Assembly: GCA_007692485.1 (NCBI GenBank)
Contig: REBY01000094.1
Span: 1 to 38,277 of the forward strand
Direction of reading: 5' to 3'
DNA: 38,277 bases
DNA from: Pseudomonadaceae bacterium
GTDB lineage: Bacteria; Pseudomonadota; Gammaproteobacteria; Pseudomonadales; Pseudomonadaceae
Shown here piece after piece: positions 15,923 through 24,137 of this stretch. Below the pieces are notes generated by a model. The model was given only the letters and a program-made list of their open reading frames with translations. It ran no database searches and had not been told where the DNA came from. Within the stretch, counting starts at the first letter, position 1. Each line of letters opens with the position of its first letter. A program made the translations under genes and the position numbers.

Positions 15923-17275
15923 TCAGGCTCCCAAGGTATGTAAATGCAAGTTCGGTCGGGCTTCTGGTTTGCTGAAGAGGATCTGCGCGGTACCGATCGA
16001 GCGCTCCTCAAAGCCGCCTTCGCAGTAACACAGGTAGAACTCCCACAGCCGGAAAAAGTAGTCATCATACCCGAGTTGCTGCAGATGGCTGCGTGCGTTC
16101 TTCAGGTTGCGATACCAGTGACGCAGGGTTTCTGCGTAGTGCAGGCCGATATCTTCCAGGTGCAGCATGGCAAGATCGGTATGCTTGCGCGTCAGTTCGC
16201 CAATCAGGCTGACTGATGGCAGAGAGCCACCCGGGAACACGTAGCGCTGGATGAAATCCACACTTTTACGTGCCTGATCATAACGTTGATCACGAATGGT
16301 AATGGCTTGCAGCAGCATCAAACCATCGGGTTTCAGGCGTTTGGCACAGTGCTCGAAGTAGGTACGAAAATAGTTATGACCGACGGCTTCAACCATTTCA
16401 ATCGAGACCAGTTTGTCGTACTCACCGGTCAGCTCACGGTAGTCCTTGAGTAGCAGGGTGATACGGTCCTGCAAGCCGAGCTCTGCGACCTTGTCTTTGG
16501 CGTAGGCAAACTGTTCTTCCGACAGGGTCGTAGTGGTTACCCGACAGCCGTAATGTTGGGCGGCATAAATAGCCATGCTGCCCCAACCGGTGCCAATTTC
16601 CAGCAAGTGATCTTCGGGCTTAAGTTCCAGTTTGCGGCAAATGCGCTCCAGCTTGTGTTGCTGTGCTTGCTCCAGGTTGTCGCATTGAGGCGGGAAGATG
16701 GCCGCCGAGTACATCATGCTGGGGTCGAGAAAGTTCTCGAACAGATCATTGCCCAAGTCGTAATGCGCCTGAATATTGCGCCGCGAACCTTTCATGGTGT
16801 TGCGATTCAGCCAGTGCATCCACTTTAGTGCCGGGCGGCCGAGGCGGGCCAAGCCCTGTTCGAGGGCATCAAGTACATCGAGGTTGCGCACAAACAACTT
16901 GGTGACTGCACTCAGATCTGGCGTGGTCCAGAAGCCATGAATATAAGACTCGCCGGCACCGACACTGCCATTGCCCGCCACCATAGGGTATGCAGCCGGG
17001 CTATGCAGGTGAACCTCGGCGTGCAAACCATCACTGTCGGGCTGGCCGAATTGCAGCATCTCGCCGTCTTCATGCAGGGTAAGGGTGCCAAAGCGCAATG
17101 CCTTGAGCTGAGCCAGCACCAGGCGACGCGACAGGTTCTGCATCCAGTTGGGCCGTTCGGCTACCTGCTCGGCACGGGCGCGGGTCTTGCCTAGTAACTG
17201 GCTGGCGCGTTCATCCGTCACTGTCTGGTCTTCGGTGTAACAGACTAACGGCTCATCTTGGCTAATGCTTTTCAT
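15923..17275 (-). CDS. Cyclopropane-fatty-acyl-phospholipid synthase-family methyltransferase (possible furan-fatty-acid methylase)
   Basis: The 450-residue SAM-dependent enzyme has an N-terminal domain (about 1-150) and a catalytic Rossmann domain with LLEIGTGWGSMAIYAAQHYG (about 205-224), a VSIEMVEAVG segment and the family C-terminus WEFYLCYCEGGFEERSIGTAQ. These enzymes methylate double bonds of phospholipid acyl chains at the inner membrane. The classical Cfa is stationary-phase related; members in SDR/FAD/DUF1365 clusters are instead linked to photo-oxidative stress, and the P. putida light-induced gene ufaM (furan-fatty-acid methylase) is of this type as I recall. I cannot choose between cyclopropane, branched or furan product from sequence. 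The start at 17275 overlaps the DUF1365 gene by 14 bases. Confidence 0.88.
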   Translation of the reverse strand: MKSISQDEPLVCYTEDQTVTDERASQLLGKTRARAEQVAERPNWMQNLSRRLVLAQLKALRFGTLTLHEDGEMLQFGQPDSDGLHAEVHLHSPAAYPMVAGNGSVGAGESYIHGFWTTPDLSAVTKLFVRNLDVLDALEQGLARLGRPALKWMHWLNRNTMKGSRRNIQAHYDLGNDLFENFLDPSMMYSAAIFPPQCDNLEQAQQHKLERICRKLELKPEDHLLEIGTGWGSMAIYAAQHYGCRVTTTTLSEEQFAYAKDKVAELGLQDRITLLLKDYRELTGEYDKLVSIEMVEAVGHNYFRTYFEHCAKRLKPDGLMLLQAITIRDQRYDQARKSVDFIQRYVFPGGSLPSVSLIGELTRKHTDLAMLHLEDIGLHYAETLRHWYRNLKNARSHLQQLGYDDYFFRLWEFYLCYCEGGFEERSIGTAQILFSKPEARPNLHLHTLGA

Positions 17276-18074
17276 CTGAGGACTCCTTGACCTTGATAGC
17301 GGTGGCCGCCGTGGTGATCTGAACGGGTGCACGGTGATCGAAAATCGGAATACGTTTGAGGGCCAGGCGCAACGCCTGCCAGTAGATACCGGTGATGGTT
17401 TTCAACACCATAAAGGGGAAGCTGACAGCCTCTCGGCGCAACAAACTTTTGCTCAGCGGCTGGCGCGCCAGATTGAGCGTGGCATCAAAGAGCTTTTCCC
17501 GCGCCTGCCAGTCTTCCATGTGGATCAGCAAGGTTCGGCCGGGTTGGCTGAAGCGCATGCGATAGTCCAGCTCAGGAGGCAGGAAAGGGGATACCTGAAA
17601 GGACTTGGCCACTTGGAAATTTTGCGTGCGCTGCTCCGGATCGGTTTTCATCACATAGCAATAACGTTCAAGCCAGGGGGTATTGCTGACTTCGGTAATG
17701 ATTGCGCGCAATGTATGCGTTTGGTCATAGCAATAGAAAAACGACGCCGGGTTGAATACCAGGCCAAAGCTGCGCACCTGGGTGAGCAGACAGACCGGGC
17801 CATTCAATTGCAGGCCGAGCTGTTCATAGACCAATCTCTGGGCGGTTTGCTGCAGGCTTTCATCGTCGCGGGCATGATGGCGCAGATAGTCGCTGGGACG
17901 AAAGCGCATGGGTGACCACCAGCGGCCGGACCACAGGCTGCTCAGGCTGAATACCTCGGTCTGTTCCTCCAGGTTCAGCCACAGCAGACTAAGCCGATAG
18001 GTGAAGTTATGACGTTTCGGGGCGTAGCGGCGATGCCGGATCCACCCACGATAGAGAGCACTGGATGCATTCAT
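17262..18074 (-). CDS. DUF1365-domain protein
   Basis: The 270-residue protein opens with ALYRGWIRHRRYAPKRHNFTYRL, the typical DUF1365 start, and has the family core SFGLVFNPASFFYCYD at about 107-122, with many conserved aromatic residues, and a C-terminal KTITGIYWQALRL segment. The enzymatic role of DUF1365 is not established. It is almost always encoded between an amine-oxidase-like FAD protein and a Cfa-type methyltransferase, as here, so a part in unsaturated-fatty-acid modification is the best guess. It overlaps the FAD oxidoreductase gene by four bases and the methyltransferase gene by 14. Confidence 0.9.
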   Translation of the reverse strand: MNASSALYRGWIRHRRYAPKRHNFTYRLSLLWLNLEEQTEVFSLSSLWSGRWWSPMRFRPSDYLRHHARDDESLQQTAQRLVYEQLGLQLNGPVCLLTQVRSFGLVFNPASFFYCYDQTHTLRAIITEVSNTPWLERYCYVMKTDPEQRTQNFQVAKSFQVSPFLPPELDYRMRFSQPGRTLLIHMEDWQAREKLFDATLNLARQPLSKSLLRREAVSFPFMVLKTITGIYWQALRLALKRIPIFDHRAPVQITTAATAIKVKESSDEKH

Positions 18075-19321
18075 GCCGAGTCCTCCTGCAACGCGTCAAC
18101 CACCCGCAGGGCGCTGACCACGCCGTCTTCATGGAAACCATTGGCCCAGTAGGCGCCACAGAAATAACTGTGGCGGGCGCCCAGTAGCTCGCGCCAGCGC
18201 TGCTGGGCCTGTTGTGCTGGCAGGCTGAATTGGGGATGGGCGTAGCTGAAGCGAGCGAGAATCTTGTCCGGATCTATCGCTGCCGTCTGGTTCAGGCTGA
18301 CACAGAAGGTGTCTGCTGCCTGAAGCCCTTGCAAAATATTCATGTTGTAGGTCACCGCCGCCGGTTGCTGGCGATCACCCCCTAAACGGTAGTTCCAACT
18401 GGCCCAGGCCAGCTTCCGGTCTGGTAGCAGGCGGGTATCGGTGTGCAGCACCACGTCATTATCGGCGTATCCAATAGCGCCCAGAATGGCCAGTTCTTGT
18501 TCACTGGGCTCACTGAGCATAGCCAGTGCCTGGTCGCTATGGCAGGCAAAGATCACCTTGTCGAAGGCCTCACTGCCAGCCGCGCTATGAATGGTGACGC
18601 CATGAGCTGTTCGTTCCACCCGCTGCACCGGACAATTCAGGCGGATGCGCTCGGCAAAGGCGGCGCTCAAGGGCTCGACGTAGCTGCGCGAGCCGCCTTG
18701 AATTACCCGCCATTGTGGTCGGTCGCTGACGGATAGCAGACCATGATTGCGGAAAAAACGGATGAAGAACTGCAATGGAAAGGCGAGCATATCGGCCAGT
18801 GACATGGACCAGATGGCTGCGCCCATGGGGATAATGTAGTGGTCGATAAAGCGCTGACCATAACCTTCTGCTGTCAGATAATCGCCTAGTGTGGTTTCCG
18901 CACTGATGCGCTCTTCGTTGAGGTCACGCAATGCCTGGCGATTGAAGCGCAGAATATCACTGACCATGCCGAGAAAGCCGGGTGAGAGCAGGTTGCGGCG
19001 CTGGGCAAACAGGCTATTCAGATTGTTACCGTTGTATTCCATGCGGGTGACCGGGTCATGCACGGAAAAGCTCATTTCGGTTGGCTGTGAGCGCACACCA
19101 ATCTCATTCAGCAACTGAATAAAGTTGGGGTAGGTCCAGTCGTTGAACACGATAAAGCCGGTGTCGATAGCGTAGGGCTGGCCATTAACCTCAACGTCGA
19201 CAGTATGGGTGTGCCCGCCCACCCAATCGGCGGCTTCGAACACAGTCAGGTCATGCTGTGCGGCCAGCTTATAGCCGCAGACCAAGCCGGAAATGCCGGA
19301 ACCGATAATGGCGATTCGCAT
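18071..19321 (-). CDS. FAD-dependent oxidoreductase, flavin amine-oxidase/desaturase-like
   Basis: The 416-residue protein starts with a dinucleotide-binding GSGISG (residues 7-12) and the FEAADWVGGHTHTV motif near 29-42, the signature of amine-oxidase-like and phytoene-desaturase-like flavoproteins. A second FAD-contact region is seen at the C-terminus (YFCGAYWANGFHEDGVVSALRV). It probably acts on a hydrophobic substrate at the membrane. Its partners DUF1365 and the Cfa-type methyltransferase suggest action on phospholipid acyl chains; related genes belong to the singlet-oxygen response of Rhodobacter as I recall. The start shares one base with the SDR stop (TGATG). Confidence 0.88.
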   Translation of the reverse strand: MRIAIIGSGISGLVCGYKLAAQHDLTVFEAADWVGGHTHTVDVEVNGQPYAIDTGFIVFNDWTYPNFIQLLNEIGVRSQPTEMSFSVHDPVTRMEYNGNNLNSLFAQRRNLLSPGFLGMVSDILRFNRQALRDLNEERISAETTLGDYLTAEGYGQRFIDHYIIPMGAAIWSMSLADMLAFPLQFFIRFFRNHGLLSVSDRPQWRVIQGGSRSYVEPLSAAFAERIRLNCPVQRVERTAHGVTIHSAAGSEAFDKVIFACHSDQALAMLSEPSEQELAILGAIGYADNDVVLHTDTRLLPDRKLAWASWNYRLGGDRQQPAAVTYNMNILQGLQAADTFCVSLNQTAAIDPDKILARFSYAHPQFSLPAQQAQQRWRELLGARHSYFCGAYWANGFHEDGVVSALRVVDALQEDSA

Positions 19322-20088
19322 CAGTCACGCTCCACATTATCAGTTCTGGCCATGCCTTTGGTCAGGGCAAAGCGCAGGCCGTTGGGCAGGCTGCCAAGCA
19401 GGCGGAGAAAACTGATGAAAATACCCGGGAAGCGAATTTCACGCTGGCCGCGGGCAATACCTTTAACGATCTTGCGCGCCGCTTGTTCGCTGGTGACCTG
19501 CATCGGCATGGGGAAATCATTCTGTGCCGTCAAAGGTGTTTCGACAAAGCCAGGGCTGACCAGGCTAATACCGATATTCCATTGCGCCAGATCCAGTTCC
19601 AGCGACTGGAACAGGTAGCGCATGGCGGCCTTGGAGGCGCCATAGGCTTCTGCCCGTGGCAGGGGGCAGAACGTCACGCTGCTGCCCACACCCACCAGGC
19701 GGGGTTTTTCGCCCAGGCGCAGCAAGGGCAGGGCTGCTTCAATGCAGTGTACGGTGCCTTGGACATTGGCCGCCATGACGCGGGCAAAGAGGGCGGAATC
19801 AAATGCGGCCACGTCAACGTACTCGCAAGTGCCCGCGTTTAGAATCGCCAGATCCAGCGCGCCCCATTTGTCGCTCAGCGCCTGCCCGACAGCCAGAACG
19901 GCTGCATGCTCGGTGAGGTCCGCTATGAGTACCTCGATCTGTCCGGGAAATTCAGCGGCCAATGCATCCAGTGGTTCGCGGCGGCGGGCAGTCAGCGCCA
20001 GTTGATGGCCCGCAGTGGCTAACTCGCGTGCCAATGCCAGGCCTATGCCACTGGAAGCTCCGGTCAACCAGATCCGTTGCGCATTCAT
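19321..20088 (-). CDS. Short-chain dehydrogenase/reductase (SDR)
   Basis: The 255-residue classical SDR has the cofactor loop TGASSGIG (residues 9-16), the LNAGT segment near 85-89, a catalytic Ser in VGVGSSVTF and the YxxxK pair in AYGASKAAM near 150-160. A more basic and hydrophobic C-terminus (FISFLRLLGSLPNGLRFALTKGMA) could touch the membrane. It would oxidise or reduce an alcohol or carbonyl with NAD(P)H; the substrate is unknown, but its fixed place ahead of the FAD/DUF1365/Cfa genes suggests lipid-linked chemistry. It overlaps both neighbours (four bases with the NTF2-like gene, one with the FAD gene). Confidence 0.9.
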   Translation of the reverse strand: MNAQRIWLTGASSGIGLALARELATAGHQLALTARRREPLDALAAEFPGQIEVLIADLTEHAAVLAVGQALSDKWGALDLAILNAGTCEYVDVAAFDSALFARVMAANVQGTVHCIEAALPLLRLGEKPRLVGVGSSVTFCPLPRAEAYGASKAAMRYLFQSLELDLAQWNIGISLVSPGFVETPLTAQNDFPMPMQVTSEQAARKIVKGIARGQREIRFPGIFISFLRLLGSLPNGLRFALTKGMARTDNVERD

Positions 20089-20516
20089 GCCAGTCTCCTT
20101 TTAAGCCACGCGATCAGCCGGCCCAGCAGTGGCAAGTGCTCGTAGAGCAGCGCGCCGGCATCAAAGTAGTCTCTATGGCGGCAGACCTTGTCGCCGCGAA
20201 ATTGCACAAAGCTACAGCCTTCGACCGCAATCGGTTGTCCTCGTTGCAGGCGCGGATGCTGGTAGGTCATGGTCCAGCGCAGCGCTGCTTCATTGTCGTT
20301 GAGCGCCTGGCAGTGGTGGAACTCAAACTGGATGTCGGTGACGTTCGCATACAGGTTGGCGCAGTAGGCCTGCATGGCGGCCAATCCATTAATCGTATGC
20401 AAGGGGTCAGTGAACACCATATCGTCGTGATATAGCTCAGCCAGTTGCACGAGGTTGTCTTTATTCAGGGCAGCAAAGCCGCGGGCGAAGCGTTCAGTAG
20501 CGGTCGTGATGCTCAT
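20085..20516 (-). CDS. NTF2-like/SnoaL-type small protein
   Basis: The 143-residue protein fits the NTF2-like cone fold: an N-terminal helix (ATERFARGFAALNKDNLVQLAELYHDD), then MVFTDPLHTINGLAAMQAYCANLY and alternating strands with ALRWTMTY and VQFRGDKVCRHRDYFDAG. Such proteins bind small hydrophobic ligands or act as isomerases or cyclases; the catalytic residues cannot be named here. It overlaps photolyase and SDR genes by four bases each, so it is made with them. In LitR-type clusters a SnoaL-like gene commonly accompanies the SDR and Cfa-like genes. Confidence 0.85.
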   Translation of the reverse strand: MSITTATERFARGFAALNKDNLVQLAELYHDDMVFTDPLHTINGLAAMQAYCANLYANVTDIQFEFHHCQALNDNEAALRWTMTYQHPRLQRGQPIAVEGCSFVQFRGDKVCRHRDYFDAGALLYEHLPLLGRLIAWLKRRLA

Positions 20517-21940
20517 GCGCTTTCTCCCAGGGACTTGAACACCTCAAGTGCTCGTTGACGTGTCTGTTTAAGGTCAACAATGGCAGCAGGGTAGTCAATA
20601 GCGCTGAACAGGTCGGCTTTGACCGGTTGATGGATCTGCTTGCCTTTGAGGCCTGATAGTTCCGGCAGCCACTGGCGGATAAAGTCACCCTGAGGGTCAA
20701 ACTTTTCCGATTGGGTCAAGGGATTGAAAATACGGAAATAGGGCGCGGCATCAGTTCCGGTGGAGGCGCTCCATTGCCAGCCACCATTATTGGCCGCCAG
20801 GTCACCGTCAATCAGGTGCTGCATAAACCAGCGTTCACCTTCGCGCCAGTCGATCAGCAGGTTTTTGGTCAAGAACATGGCGCTGAGCATGCGCAGGCGG
20901 TTGTGCATCCAGCCGGTGGCCAATAGTTGACGCATAGCCGCATCCAGAATCGGGAAGCCGGTTTTGCCCTGTTGCCAGGCTTTGAGGGCATCGGCGTCCT
21001 GGCGCCAGGGCACGCTATCCATCTCCGGGCGGAAGGCCCGGTGCCGTGAAACCCGGGGGTAGCAAACTAGAATATGCTTGTAAAATTCGCGCCAGAGTAA
21101 CTCATTGATCCAGCTCACGGCGCCGGCATTACCGCTATCGAATTCGCCCTGATTGCACGCCAATGCGGCATGCAGACACTGGCGCACGGATAGAACGCCA
21201 CCGGTCAGGTAGGCGGACAGACGGCTGGTGCCATCAAGGTCAGGGCGGTTACGTTGTTCGTCATAGTGCGTCATGATCTGTTCGCTGAACAGGTCCATGC
21301 GCGCAACAGCGGCAGCTTCGCCAGCCGGCCAGAGCGCACGCTGGCTATCACTGGCGCGAAAATCATCCAGTTCGGTGGGGGCCGGATCGCTGGCACAGGG
21401 TGCCTGGTTCTGGGCCTGTACCGGAGGCAAGCAGGCTGGCGTGTTGCGGTGCAGTTCGCGGTAGGCCAGGCGACGGAACTGACTGTACACCTTGAACATG
21501 CTGCCAGCCTGAGTCAGCAGGCTGCCTGGGTTAAACAGCAACTGGTCGGTATAGCGTTGGCAGTCCAGGTCAGCGGCGGTAAAGGCTTCAGCAACGGCGT
21601 CATCGCGCTGCTGTTCATGAATACCGTATTCGTCGTTGAAGTGCAGGCTGCGGGCGTCGAGCTTTTTCGCTAACTCCAGCAGGGCCTTGGGTGCATCTGT
21701 CCATGCCGGTACATTGAGGATGCGCAGGGGAATGTTCAACGCCTGCAGGTCATGACTCAGACTGGCCAGGTTGCGCAGCCAGAAATCAATTTTGATCGGT
21801 GCGTCATCATGCGCTTGCCAGGTCGCAGGGCTGAGCAGGCATACGACCACAACAGGCCCTTTTTCTCGAGCGTGCCAGAGTGCGTGGTTGTCACTCAAAC
21901 GCAGGTCGTTGCGTAGCCAGCACAGTTGCAAGGCACTCAT
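20513..21940 (-). CDS. phrB: Deoxyribodipyrimidine photolyase
   Basis: This enzyme repairs cyclobutane pyrimidine dimers using blue light and reduced FAD. The 475-residue length matches E. coli PhrB. Visible are the N-terminal alpha/beta antenna domain (LCWLRNDLRLSDNHAL), HFNDEYGIHEQQRD around 99-112 with residues that contact the folate antenna, and the C-terminal FAD/DNA domain with SWINELLWREFYKHIL, TGWMHNRLRMLSAMFLTKNLL and NNGGWQWSASTGTDAAPYFRIFNP. It overlaps the regulator gene by four bases and lies in a light-response type operon. As in PAO1 it stands beside the MerR-family regulator gene. Confidence 0.96.
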   Translation of the reverse strand: MSALQLCWLRNDLRLSDNHALWHAREKGPVVVVCLLSPATWQAHDDAPIKIDFWLRNLASLSHDLQALNIPLRILNVPAWTDAPKALLELAKKLDARSLHFNDEYGIHEQQRDDAVAEAFTAADLDCQRYTDQLLFNPGSLLTQAGSMFKVYSQFRRLAYRELHRNTPACLPPVQAQNQAPCASDPAPTELDDFRASDSQRALWPAGEAAAVARMDLFSEQIMTHYDEQRNRPDLDGTSRLSAYLTGGVLSVRQCLHAALACNQGEFDSGNAGAVSWINELLWREFYKHILVCYPRVSRHRAFRPEMDSVPWRQDADALKAWQQGKTGFPILDAAMRQLLATGWMHNRLRMLSAMFLTKNLLIDWREGERWFMQHLIDGDLAANNGGWQWSASTGTDAAPYFRIFNPLTQSEKFDPQGDFIRQWLPELSGLKGKQIHQPVKADLFSAIDYPAAIVDLKQTRQRALEVFKSLGESA

Positions 21941-22833
21941 ACAGCCTCCTGTAACCAGGTCAGCAGACGGCTGTGGGCCCTGCTGGGCAAGTCTGCCAGC
22001 GGTTGAATGCCCAGGCCAATCAGCTCTTCGTCATGGATGATTGCCGCCGGGCCGGCCATAAACAAGGGCGTGACATGATGGTCGCTCAGTTTGGGTAACT
22101 GTCGGCGTAGCTGGACAGCCGGCAGAGCCTGGCTGCTGAACATGATCAACGCTTTGGCCTGATTGTGCTCACAGATTAGGCCCAACTCGCTGGCAGGGAC
22201 TTCCCACTCGAGCAAGTTGATGTGATAACCCTCATTGCTCAGCAACAGCGCCAGTAACCAAAGGCCTGGTTCGCAGTGCTGGTCCGACAGGCTGGCGAGC
22301 ACCAGGCGTGGGCCTTGAGAGTGACAGTTATTATGGTAGAGCCGGGTAGCCAGCTTGCTGCGCAGCCAAGTGTGCGCAAACACCTGCTCCAGTTGGCTGC
22401 CAAACTGGCCCTGCCAGCGTTGCTCAAGTTGTTGCAGCAGGGGTTCCAGTAACTGGGTGCACAGTGTGCGTACCGGATACTGTGCAGCTGTCTGGTTATA
22501 AATCTGTTCCAGTCTGTCCGGATCAAAAGCCAACAGGGCATTGAGCAGATTTTGCTGCGCCTGCTGCCAGGGGCTATCTACTGCCACGCGCGTCTGGTTG
22601 GGCCGCTCCAGCAGCTCCTTGACTTGACTAACAGCTACGCCGCGTTCCAGCCAGGTAAGAATTGACTGTATCTGTGCCAGGTGACGATCAGAATAGAGTC
22701 GGTGACCTTTCGGCGTACGGTGCGGCTTGATCAAGCCGTATCGGCGTTCCCAGGCGCGCAAGGTCACGGCGTTAACGCCGGTCATACGGGACACTTCGCG
22801 AATCGGCAGCATGGCGGTTTCATTGGTCGGCAT
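21937..22833 (-). CDS. MerR-family regulator of the LitR/CarH (PplR) type
   Basis: The 298-residue protein has an N-terminal MerR helix-turn-helix (about 9-77, VTLRAWERRYGLIKPHRTPKGHRLYSD) and a C-terminal region shaped like the CarH/LitR cobalamin-binding part: a helical WQGQFGSQLEQVFAH segment and a Rossmann-like domain (LVLASLSDQHCEPGLWLLALLLSNEG). In CarH the motif is W-x9-EH plus a His lower ligand; here the EH pair reads EQ and the later His is shifted, so B12 binding is doubtful. That fits class II LitR proteins such as P. putida PplR. The ATG at 22833 has AGGAG seven bases upstream and is preferred to TTG at 22839. It probably controls its own operon. Confidence 0.87.
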   Translation of the reverse strand: MPTNETAMLPIREVSRMTGVNAVTLRAWERRYGLIKPHRTPKGHRLYSDRHLAQIQSILTWLERGVAVSQVKELLERPNQTRVAVDSPWQQAQQNLLNALLAFDPDRLEQIYNQTAAQYPVRTLCTQLLEPLLQQLEQRWQGQFGSQLEQVFAHTWLRSKLATRLYHNNCHSQGPRLVLASLSDQHCEPGLWLLALLLSNEGYHINLLEWEVPASELGLICEHNQAKALIMFSSQALPAVQLRRQLPKLSDHHVTPLFMAGPAAIIHDEELIGLGIQPLADLPSRAHSRLLTWLQEAV

Positions 22834-22854
22834 GGGCAATCTCCTGGGCCATGG

Positions 22855-23811
22855 TCAGATGGCGTTGCGCAGGCTGAGCCCGGGCGGGTGAGGTTGCAGA
22901 TAGGCTTGCTGGTGCAAATAGTCGTCCGGGTGCTTCATCAGGTGGTGTTTCAGCAAGGTGAGCGGGACGACCAGTGGCACTTGCCCCTGGCGGTAATCGG
23001 TAATCAGGGTTTCCAGTTCCTGGCGTTCATCACTGCTGAGTACACGTTTGAAGTGCCCGGCGATGTGTGCAAGTACGTTGCTGTGGCTGCCGCGGTTGGC
23101 GACTTTTTTTAGCGCAACCATGAGCAACTCAAAGTAAGAATCGGCGATATGCGGCAAATCTGCGGCGGCCAGATTGGCCAGCAAGTGTCCCATTCGCTGA
23201 TAGTGTTGCGGATGATGTGCCAGCAACAGATATTTGTGTCGGGCATGGAATTTCAGTAGACGCTTGGCGTCCAGCCCTTCAGCCAATAACTGCTGCCAGG
23301 CGGCATAGACCATGACCCGGGTGACGAAGTTTTCGCGCAATACCGGGTCGTGCAGGCGACCTTCTTCTTCTACTGGCAGTAATGGGCGCTGACGCATAAG
23401 CTCGGCCGCGAAAGCGCCTGCTGCCGTGCCTTGAGCTGGGTGACCGTTGCTTTGATAAACCTTGACGCGTTCCATGCCGCAACTGGGTGACTTCTGCATC
23501 AATATGAAACCGCATAGATGCGTCTGCTCATCGGCCACCTTGCGGCCGTAGCTGCGCAAATCGTCAGTGACATCCAGGGTTGGTGTTTTGCTGCCAACAA
23601 CACGGGGTTGGCTGGGTTCTCCGACCAGGCGGATAGGTTCACGCGGGGTGCCAAGGCCAATGCTGACTTCCGGACAGAAAGGTACCAGGTCAAAACAGTC
23701 GCCCAATTGCACGGTACAGAGGCGCGAGTGCTTGTGGCCGCCATTGAAGCGGACCGGACTACCCAGCAGGCATTGACTGATACCGATGGGAATGCGCTGT
23801 GAATCAACCAT
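22855..23811 (-). CDS. DUF523/DUF1722 two-domain protein (YbgA-like)
   Basis: The 318-residue protein has an N-terminal DUF523 domain (about 8-155: GISQCLLGSPVRFNGGHK, FCPEVSIGLGTPREPI, and a conserved Cys in KSPSCGM) and a C-terminal DUF1722 domain (about 185-310: FHARHKYLLLAHHPQHYQRMG). The second domain is that of E. coli YbgA, whose gene adjoins phr. The function is unproven; some DUF523 members degrade thiouracil-type bases (TudS) using an iron-sulfur cluster, and the conserved cysteines would permit one here. It is the first gene of the nine-gene operon. The ATG at 23811 begins the family-like sequence; the frame runs upstream to 23949 through the operator region, which is unlikely to be translated. 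Confidence 0.9.
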   Translation of the reverse strand: MVDSQRIPIGISQCLLGSPVRFNGGHKHSRLCTVQLGDCFDLVPFCPEVSIGLGTPREPIRLVGEPSQPRVVGSKTPTLDVTDDLRSYGRKVADEQTHLCGFILMQKSPSCGMERVKVYQSNGHPAQGTAAGAFAAELMRQRPLLPVEEEGRLHDPVLRENFVTRVMVYAAWQQLLAEGLDAKRLLKFHARHKYLLLAHHPQHYQRMGHLLANLAAADLPHIADSYFELLMVALKKVANRGSHSNVLAHIAGHFKRVLSSDERQELETLITDYRQGQVPLVVPLTLLKHHLMKHPDDYLHQQAYLQPHPPGLSLRNAI

Positions 23812-23823
23812 GACCGATACCCT

Positions 23824-23847
23824 TATACAATAGAAAACCTGTGTACA
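23824..23847. promoter_or_regulatory. LitR/PplR-type direct-repeat operator in front of the nine-gene operon
   Basis: TATACA at 23824-23829 and TGTACA at 23842-23847 are separated by exactly 12 bases, matching the T(G/A)TACA-N12-T(G/A)TACA direct repeat I remember for P. putida PplR1. It lies 13-36 bases upstream of the DUF523/DUF1722 ATG. Confidence 0.7.
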
Positions 23848-23854
23848 AGAATTA

Positions 23855-23881
23855 GTGTACACAAGTCCCATATTTGTACAA
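23855..23881. promoter_or_regulatory. Second TGTACA pair upstream of the nine-gene operon
   Basis: Two more TGTACA hexamers occur at 23856-23861 (within GTGTACAC) and 23875-23880 (within TTGTACAA), separated by 13 rather than 12 bases. With the adjacent canonical pair there are four hexamers within 57 bases, suggesting cooperative or multiple regulator binding. Confidence 0.5.
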
Positions 23882-23917
23882 GTATTTTGATCGGTGGTGG
23901 TATTCTTTTGCGGTTTG

Positions 23918-24133
23918 CTAGCGCCAGCCCATGTGCCAGCGTTCGGCATCCTTCAAATGGTGCCAGTCAATCCGCTGCGAGCGCTTGGTCAGCACCGCCT
24001 CCAGCTCGACAGCTTGCACCTGCTCAAGCTCGTCGCGATAGAGCGCGGTAACCATGAAGTGTCGCTCGCGCTGCTGGGGTTGGCTGGCAGTCCATTTAGA
24101 GTGCAGCAGTTTCTCGGGGTTCAGCCGATGCAT
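23918..24133 (-). CDS. Trp-rich small protein, TIGR02450 family
   Basis: The 71-residue protein reads MHRLNPEKLLHSKWTA, then QQRERHFMVTAL, LEAVLTKRSQRIDW and ending WHMGWR. This is the TIGR02450 pattern of conserved Trp residues and basic patches. The function is unknown; homologs occur near photolyase genes and in marine bacteria as I recall. The ATG at 24133 starts four bases after the stop of the upstream FAD oxidoreductase gene, so the two form one transcript under the operator at 25180-25203. A longer frame reaching 24517 runs against the oxidoreductase gene and is not real. Confidence 0.85.
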   Translation of the reverse strand: MHRLNPEKLLHSKWTASQPQQRERHFMVTALYRDELEQVQAVELEAVLTKRSQRIDWHHLKDAERWHMGWR

Positions 24134-24137
24134 ACTT

